Below, one piece after another: positions 60,091 through 64,000 of a DNA stretch of 64,000 nucleotides. The stretch is taken from assembly GCA_964393105.1 (NCBI GenBank), contig CAYMSM010000065.1, positions 1 through 64,000 of the forward strand, written 5' to 3'. A program made the translations under genes and the position numbers. The stretch is from CALMEC01 sp964393105 (lineage in GTDB: Bacteria > Actinomycetota > Thermoleophilia > Miltoncostaeales > Miltoncostaeaceae). Positions within the stretch are counted from its first letter, which is position 1. Each line of letters opens with the position of its first letter. The notes beneath the pieces are model-generated. The model ran no database searches. It saw only the letters and a program-made list of their open reading frames with translations, and was not told the origin of the DNA.

Positions 60091-62178
60091 CTACCTCGCG
60101 GCGCTTCGCTCCATCAGCTCGTCCTGGCTGTTTCGCGGAGCGGCGTCCATCGGACCCTGGACCCGGTGCCACGACCCCTCCGGGGTGAGCGACCAGGCCA
60201 GGTCGTCGTCGTCGAGTTCCGTCGCGAGGATCGCCTGAAGCTCCTCTCGGGCCGCGTCATCCTCGACCGGCGTCAGGAGCTCCACGCGGGCGTCCAGGTT
60301 GCGCCCCATCATGTCGGCCGAGCCGATGAAGTACCGCGTCTCGTCGCCGCTTGTGAACATGAAGATGCGTGCATGCTCGAGGAAGCGTCCCACCACCGAC
60401 CGCACGCGGATCCGCTCACTGATGCCGGGCACACCCGGCCGCAGGCCGCAGACCCCCCGCACCAGGAGGTCGACGCAAACTCCCGCCTGCGACGCGGCGC
60501 ACAGCGCGCGGATGATCGCGCCGTCGATGATGGCGTTCATCTTCCACACGATCCGACCCGGCGTGCCGGCACGATGCCGCCTGGTGACGCGCTCGATCTC
60601 GGCGATCAAGCCGGTCCGCAAACCGTCCGGGGCGACGAGCACCTTGCGAAACGCCGGCGTACGTGAGAACCCCGTCAGGTAGTTGAACAGGTCGGCGACG
60701 TCCTCGGTGATGTCCTCGCGACATGTGAAGAGCCCCAGGTCCGTGTAGAGGCGGGCCGTCGCGGGGTGGTAGTTGCCCGTGCCGATATGCACGTAGCGGT
60801 GCAGGTGCTTCCCCTCACGGCGGACCACGAGCGCGAGCTTTGCGTGGGTCTTGCGCCCGGCCGAGCCGTATACGACGTGGACGCCGGCCCGCTCCATGGC
60901 ACGCGCCCACTGGATGTTGCGCTCCTCGTCGAAGCGCGCCTGCAGCTCGACCAGGCACACGGTCTGCTTGCCGCGCTCGGCGGCATGCATCAACGCCGGC
61001 ACGATGGGGCTCTCGCCACTGGTCCGGTAGAGCGTCTGACGGATCGCCACCACGTCCGGATCCGTCGCGGCCTGCTCGACAAACCGCGCGACGCTGGTCT
61101 CGAAGTCGTCGTACGGATGGTGTACCAACATATCGCCCTGACGGATGACCGAGAAGATGTCGGGCGATTCGCCATCGTCGGCACGCAACCTCGGATGGAC
61201 CCGAGGCTCCCAAGGCACCTCGCGAAGGTCGGGGCGATCGACTTCGATGAGCTGCCACAGACACGTCAGGTCGAGCAGGCCCGAGATGCGGTACACGTCA
61301 CGCTCGGTCAGTCCGAGCGCTTGGCGCAGCTCCGCGACCACGGATTTCGGCGCGCTGTTTTCGACCTCGACCCGAACGACGTCGCCGAACCGGCGGCGGC
61401 GGAGCTGCGCCTCGACCGCGCCAAGCAGGTCGTCCGCCTCGTCGGAAACCGCGAAATCGGCGTCCCGGGTGACCCTGAAGAGGACGGTGTCGGCCACATC
61501 CATCCCCGGGAAGATGCGCTCGAGGTTCGCCCGAACGATCTGCTCTGTCGGAACGAGACCGCCGGGCACCTCGGTGAACCTCGGCAATCCGGGCGAGAGC
61601 TTGACCCGCGCAAGCCGGGTCTCACCGGCGCCGGAATCGCGCACATGCGCCCCGAGGCTGAGCGACAGTCCCGAGATGTAGGGGAACGGCTGCCCGGATC
61701 CGGCGGCCAGCGGTGTCAACACCGGGTAGATCTCGCGTTCGAAGATCGTCGCGACCCGCTTCGTCCCACGCGTGTCGAGGTCAGACAGCGACAGGATCGC
61801 AAGGCCTGCGTGCGCGAGCGCGGGGCGGATCTCGGTCTTCCACAGCCTGCCCTGCTCCGAAACCAGGCTCGCCGTGCGTTCGGCGATGAGGCCCAACAGG
61901 TCGTCTCTGCCCAATCCGTCGGGCGCAGACGACGGCCGGCCCGCCTCCAGCGCATCCTGATGACCGGCGACCCGCACCATGAAGAACTCGTCGAGGTTGC
62001 TGGACGTGATTGCAAGGAACTTGCAGCGTTCCAGGAGCGGTTGCTCCGGGTCGGCCGCCAGCGCCAGCACCCGGGCGTTGAAGTCCAACCACGAGAGCTC
62101 CCGGTTGATGTAGAGGGCCGGATCATCGAGCATCACCTCGCCCGTTCGGACCCGACGTCGTGGCGGAACGACCTTCAT
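60091..62178 (-). CDS. ppk1: Polyphosphate kinase
   Basis: A 695-aa enzyme that makes polyphosphate from ATP. It begins LYINRELSWLDFNARVLALA, then FLAITSSNLDEFFMVRVAG (N domain), the head domain with FPYISGLSLSL, and two phospholipase-D-like catalytic domains: FETSVARFVEQAATDPDVV, AGRKTHAKLALVVRR with the autophosphorylated His, and HIGTGNYHPATARLYTDLGL. It ends GSWHRVQGPMDAAPR. Complete and ordinary for the family. Confidence 0.96.
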   Translation of the reverse strand: MKVVPPRRRVRTGEVMLDDPALYINRELSWLDFNARVLALAADPEQPLLERCKFLAITSSNLDEFFMVRVAGHQDALEAGRPSSAPDGLGRDDLLGLIAERTASLVSEQGRLWKTEIRPALAHAGLAILSLSDLDTRGTKRVATIFEREIYPVLTPLAAGSGQPFPYISGLSLSLGAHVRDSGAGETRLARVKLSPGLPRFTEVPGGLVPTEQIVRANLERIFPGMDVADTVLFRVTRDADFAVSDEADDLLGAVEAQLRRRRFGDVVRVEVENSAPKSVVAELRQALGLTERDVYRISGLLDLTCLWQLIEVDRPDLREVPWEPRVHPRLRADDGESPDIFSVIRQGDMLVHHPYDDFETSVARFVEQAATDPDVVAIRQTLYRTSGESPIVPALMHAAERGKQTVCLVELQARFDEERNIQWARAMERAGVHVVYGSAGRKTHAKLALVVRREGKHLHRYVHIGTGNYHPATARLYTDLGLFTCREDITEDVADLFNYLTGFSRTPAFRKVLVAPDGLRTGLIAEIERVTRRHRAGTPGRIVWKMNAIIDGAIIRALCAASQAGVCVDLLVRGVCGLRPGVPGISERIRVRSVVGRFLEHARIFMFTSGDETRYFIGSADMMGRNLDARVELLTPVEDDAAREELQAILATELDDDDLAWSLTPEGSWHRVQGPMDAAPRNSQDELMERSAAR

Positions 62179-62248
62179 TGTCGACAGTCTGCCCGAGATC
62201 TCTCCGCCGACACGTCGTCGTCACCACTTCGCAATGGTGCTTGCACGG

Positions 62249-63751
62249 TTAGGGCATCGCGGGCGGTGGTGGTGGCGCGGCGATGCGACGCACGGTCAGG
62301 CGGTACGGACCCCGACCTGAGGCGGCCTGAACCTCGATCGAATGCACACCCGCCCGGGTTGCGGTGTAGCGCAGCGTCTCGGACGTTCCCGGCCCCAACG
62401 CCGTCGCGGCAAGCCAGTCGCGGGCATAGCCCCCACCTGGGACGAACGCCGGGGCACCCGGGCGCCAGATGACCAGATCGAGGTCGGACTGCCCGTTGCC
62501 GGTGACATCGATCTGGAGCGTGTCCCCGACGGCCACGGCGATGCGGTAGTCGTCCTTGGCGTCGACGTACTCCTCGACCGTGGCATCGATCGATGTCTCC
62601 CCCGCCGCCGGTCCCGGCAGCAGCGCCGGCCAGCGCTTTGCCTGTCCCGCGTCATCGTTGGGTTCGGCGCTGTCCTTGGCGGGAGGCGGCGTGGCCAGGG
62701 CCGCCGCCAGATCGAGCCCGCCCCAACCGGTGTCGTCATCCCGGCCGGGCGGACCGATATCGTCGGCGCTGGACAGCAGGATCGACCGCAATTGCGAGAC
62801 GTCGAGGGTGGGCCGTCGCGAAAGCAGGCGCGCAGCGGCCCCCGACACGATGGCGGTCGCCATCGACGTCCCGGTACGACGCGCCAACCGCCCGTTCGGC
62901 GCCGTCGAGAGGATCCTCTTGCCCGGCGCCGCCAGCGCGACCTGCGGACCACGTGTCGATTCGGAGATGGCCCGGCCATCTCCACCGACTCCGGCGACGG
63001 TGAGCACGTGGCGATACGCGCCCGGGAACTCACGGCGGTTCCCGCCCTGCCCGCTGTTTCCCGCGGCAGCGATGACCAGCACGCCCGCCCGGCGGGCATC
63101 CAGGATCGCGTTCTGCTCGAGCTGCGAGAACCCGGAACCGCCAAACGACAGGTTGATGATCTTGGCGCCGCTCGCCACTGCCGCGCGGATGCCGCGAACC
63201 ACGGTGGACGTGCTCGCCCGCCCCTGCGCATCGGCGATCTTGACGATCATCAGACGCGCATTGGCAACCCCGGCGACCCCCAGACCGTTACCGGTCGTCG
63301 CCGCGATGATCCCCGCGACGTGGGTGCCGTGACCGGACCGGTCGACAAGGGGCGCGTCATCGACGAACGACCGCGCCAGATCGACGCGAATCGCTCCGCG
63401 AAGATCCGCTGACCTGCCGTCTGCGCCGGTGTCGAGCACCGCGACCAAAGGGCGCCTGGATCCCGCCGGAGGGCTCCAATGGATCTGCCTCAGATGCGCC
63501 TGCGCCGGAAGCTTCGGATCGGTCGCGCCGAGTCGTCGCCGTTCGCGGTCGGGCTCGACCGCGCGCACGCCCGCACGGGAGCGCAGGTTGGCCGCACGCT
63601 GCCCCGGGCGAAGCGGGACGATCCAGGCGTCGCCCGCCGGATACAGCAGCTCGCGGCCGGGCCCGAGGACGGCAGGGTCGGCGCCCGGTGCGAGGGTGAC
63701 GAGCGCGTGTGCAGGGGGCGGTGGCGGAACCGCGGGCGGCGCGCCGATCAG
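62249..63751 (-). CDS. Subtilisin-like (S8) serine protease with propeptide
   Basis: The protease domain has VAVLDTGADG (Asp), GHGTHVAGIIAATTGNGLGV (His), LVIAAAGNSGQGGN (oxyanion Asn) and RTGTSMATAIVSGAAARLL (Ser). A C-terminal domain of about 150 aa is beta-rich (DYRIAVAVGDTLQIDV, RAGVHSIEVQAASG). N-terminal to the domain is an I9-like propeptide (LLYPAGDAWIVPL and GVRAVEPDRERRR). No ATG, GTG or TTG with a signal peptide precedes it: the reading stays open to CTG 63,751, which overlaps the upstream stop as CTGA; a GTG exists at 63,568 but would remove most of the propeptide. The start is therefore uncertain. Confidence 0.82.
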   Translation of the reverse strand: MIGAPPAVPPPPPAHALVTLAPGADPAVLGPGRELLYPAGDAWIVPLRPGQRAANLRSRAGVRAVEPDRERRRLGATDPKLPAQAHLRQIHWSPPAGSRRPLVAVLDTGADGRSADLRGAIRVDLARSFVDDAPLVDRSGHGTHVAGIIAATTGNGLGVAGVANARLMIVKIADAQGRASTSTVVRGIRAAVASGAKIINLSFGGSGFSQLEQNAILDARRAGVLVIAAAGNSGQGGNRREFPGAYRHVLTVAGVGGDGRAISESTRGPQVALAAPGKRILSTAPNGRLARRTGTSMATAIVSGAAARLLSRRPTLDVSQLRSILLSSADDIGPPGRDDDTGWGGLDLAAALATPPPAKDSAEPNDDAGQAKRWPALLPGPAAGETSIDATVEEYVDAKDDYRIAVAVGDTLQIDVTGNGQSDLDLVIWRPGAPAFVPGGGYARDWLAATALGPGTSETLRYTATRAGVHSIEVQAASGRGPYRLTVRRIAAPPPPPAMP

Positions 63752-64000
63752 CGACGAAACCGCAATCCGATCGTGATGAACAGCGCGATGAGCACGAACA
63801 CCAGCACCGCGGCGAGGACGAGCTGTACGAACCCGAGCAGGAGGGGAAGCGCGATCACCATGCCCTGCGCAAGCCCGGTGATCACCACGAGATCACGTCC
63901 GAGCCCCGGCTTGATCCGTCCCGAGAGCGCGATGCATGCAGCGAGCAGCACACCGACAACGACGATCGCGAGCCACCGAGACGGGTCGATCGCGAGGTAC
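63748..64000 (-). CDS. C-terminal end of a membrane protein (5' outside window)
   Basis: The last 83 codons of a reading frame that enters from the right edge. Three hydrophobic segments are visible: WLAIVVVGVLLAACIALSG, LVVITGLAQGMVIALPLLLG and LVLAAVLVFVLIALFITIGL, with a positively charged end RFRR. Family not identifiable. Its stop overlaps the presumed start of the S8 protease. Confidence 0.7.
   Translation of the reverse strand, partial: YLAIDPSRWLAIVVVGVLLAACIALSGRIKPGLGRDLVVITGLAQGMVIALPLLLGFVQLVLAAVLVFVLIALFITIGLRFRR

Overview
The window is very GC-rich double-stranded chromosomal DNA, with GTG/TTG starts and many 4-bp ATGA/GTGA gene overlaps. Its gene set points to a high-GC actinobacterium: F420-type (LLM and PPOX) enzymes, an E2-E1 2-oxoglutarate dehydrogenase fusion, gltBD, hemE with a coproporphyrin-type ferrochelatase, Lhr helicase, ClpS and FtsH. 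A deep lineage such as Thermoleophilia/Solirubrobacterales is my best guess, from protein style only; no rRNA is present.

Region 1 (1-15,781) looks like an old integrated island. It starts at the 3' part of an initiator tRNA-Met and ends at a degenerate direct copy of the same tRNA 3' half (15,739-15,780). Just inside the left end is the catalytic-domain stump of a tyrosine recombinase. The cargo is an AAA ATPase (DUF234-like); sixA with an aldo-keto reductase; an F420/PPOX enzyme with an inverted broken duplicate; a class III aminotransferase and an aldehyde dehydrogenase flanking an opposing four-gene redox operon (Fe-S protein, FAD oxidase, 91-aa protein, F420-type LLM enzyme); a TetR regulator coupled to an alpha/beta-hydrolase-glycosyltransferase fusion; a hydrolase fragment; and a DUF1269 gene.

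Region 2 (15.8-27.3 kb) carries a VOC protein, a membrane Ser/Thr kinase, a small SFPASD-type protein, DUF1684, a frameshifted GST, a short hemA divergent from the coupled pair hemE-cpfC, a methyltransferase remnant, a small terminal-inverted-repeat element in front of a DHA2 exporter, a photolyase, and a pRiA4b ORF-3-like protein carrying an in-frame inverted-repeat insertion.

Region 3 (27.4-42.8 kb) is central metabolism: a 1,418-aa 2-oxoglutarate dehydrogenase with two lipoyl domains, followed after 4 bp by a lipoate-ligase-family gene; a VapBC pair; uppP; clpS overlapping a TPP decarboxylase; and gltB-gltD.

Region 4 (42.9-64 kb) holds a coupled glycosyltransferase and acetyltransferase, lhr, a MazEF pair with a clear palindromic operator, an alpha/beta hydrolase, a CBS protein, a class A beta-lactamase-like secreted protein, a MacB/FtsX-type ABC exporter, ftsH, a YihY-family membrane protein, ppk1, a subtilisin-like protease and the end of a membrane protein. 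Conserved genes here are interleaved with toxin-antitoxin pairs and small repeats.
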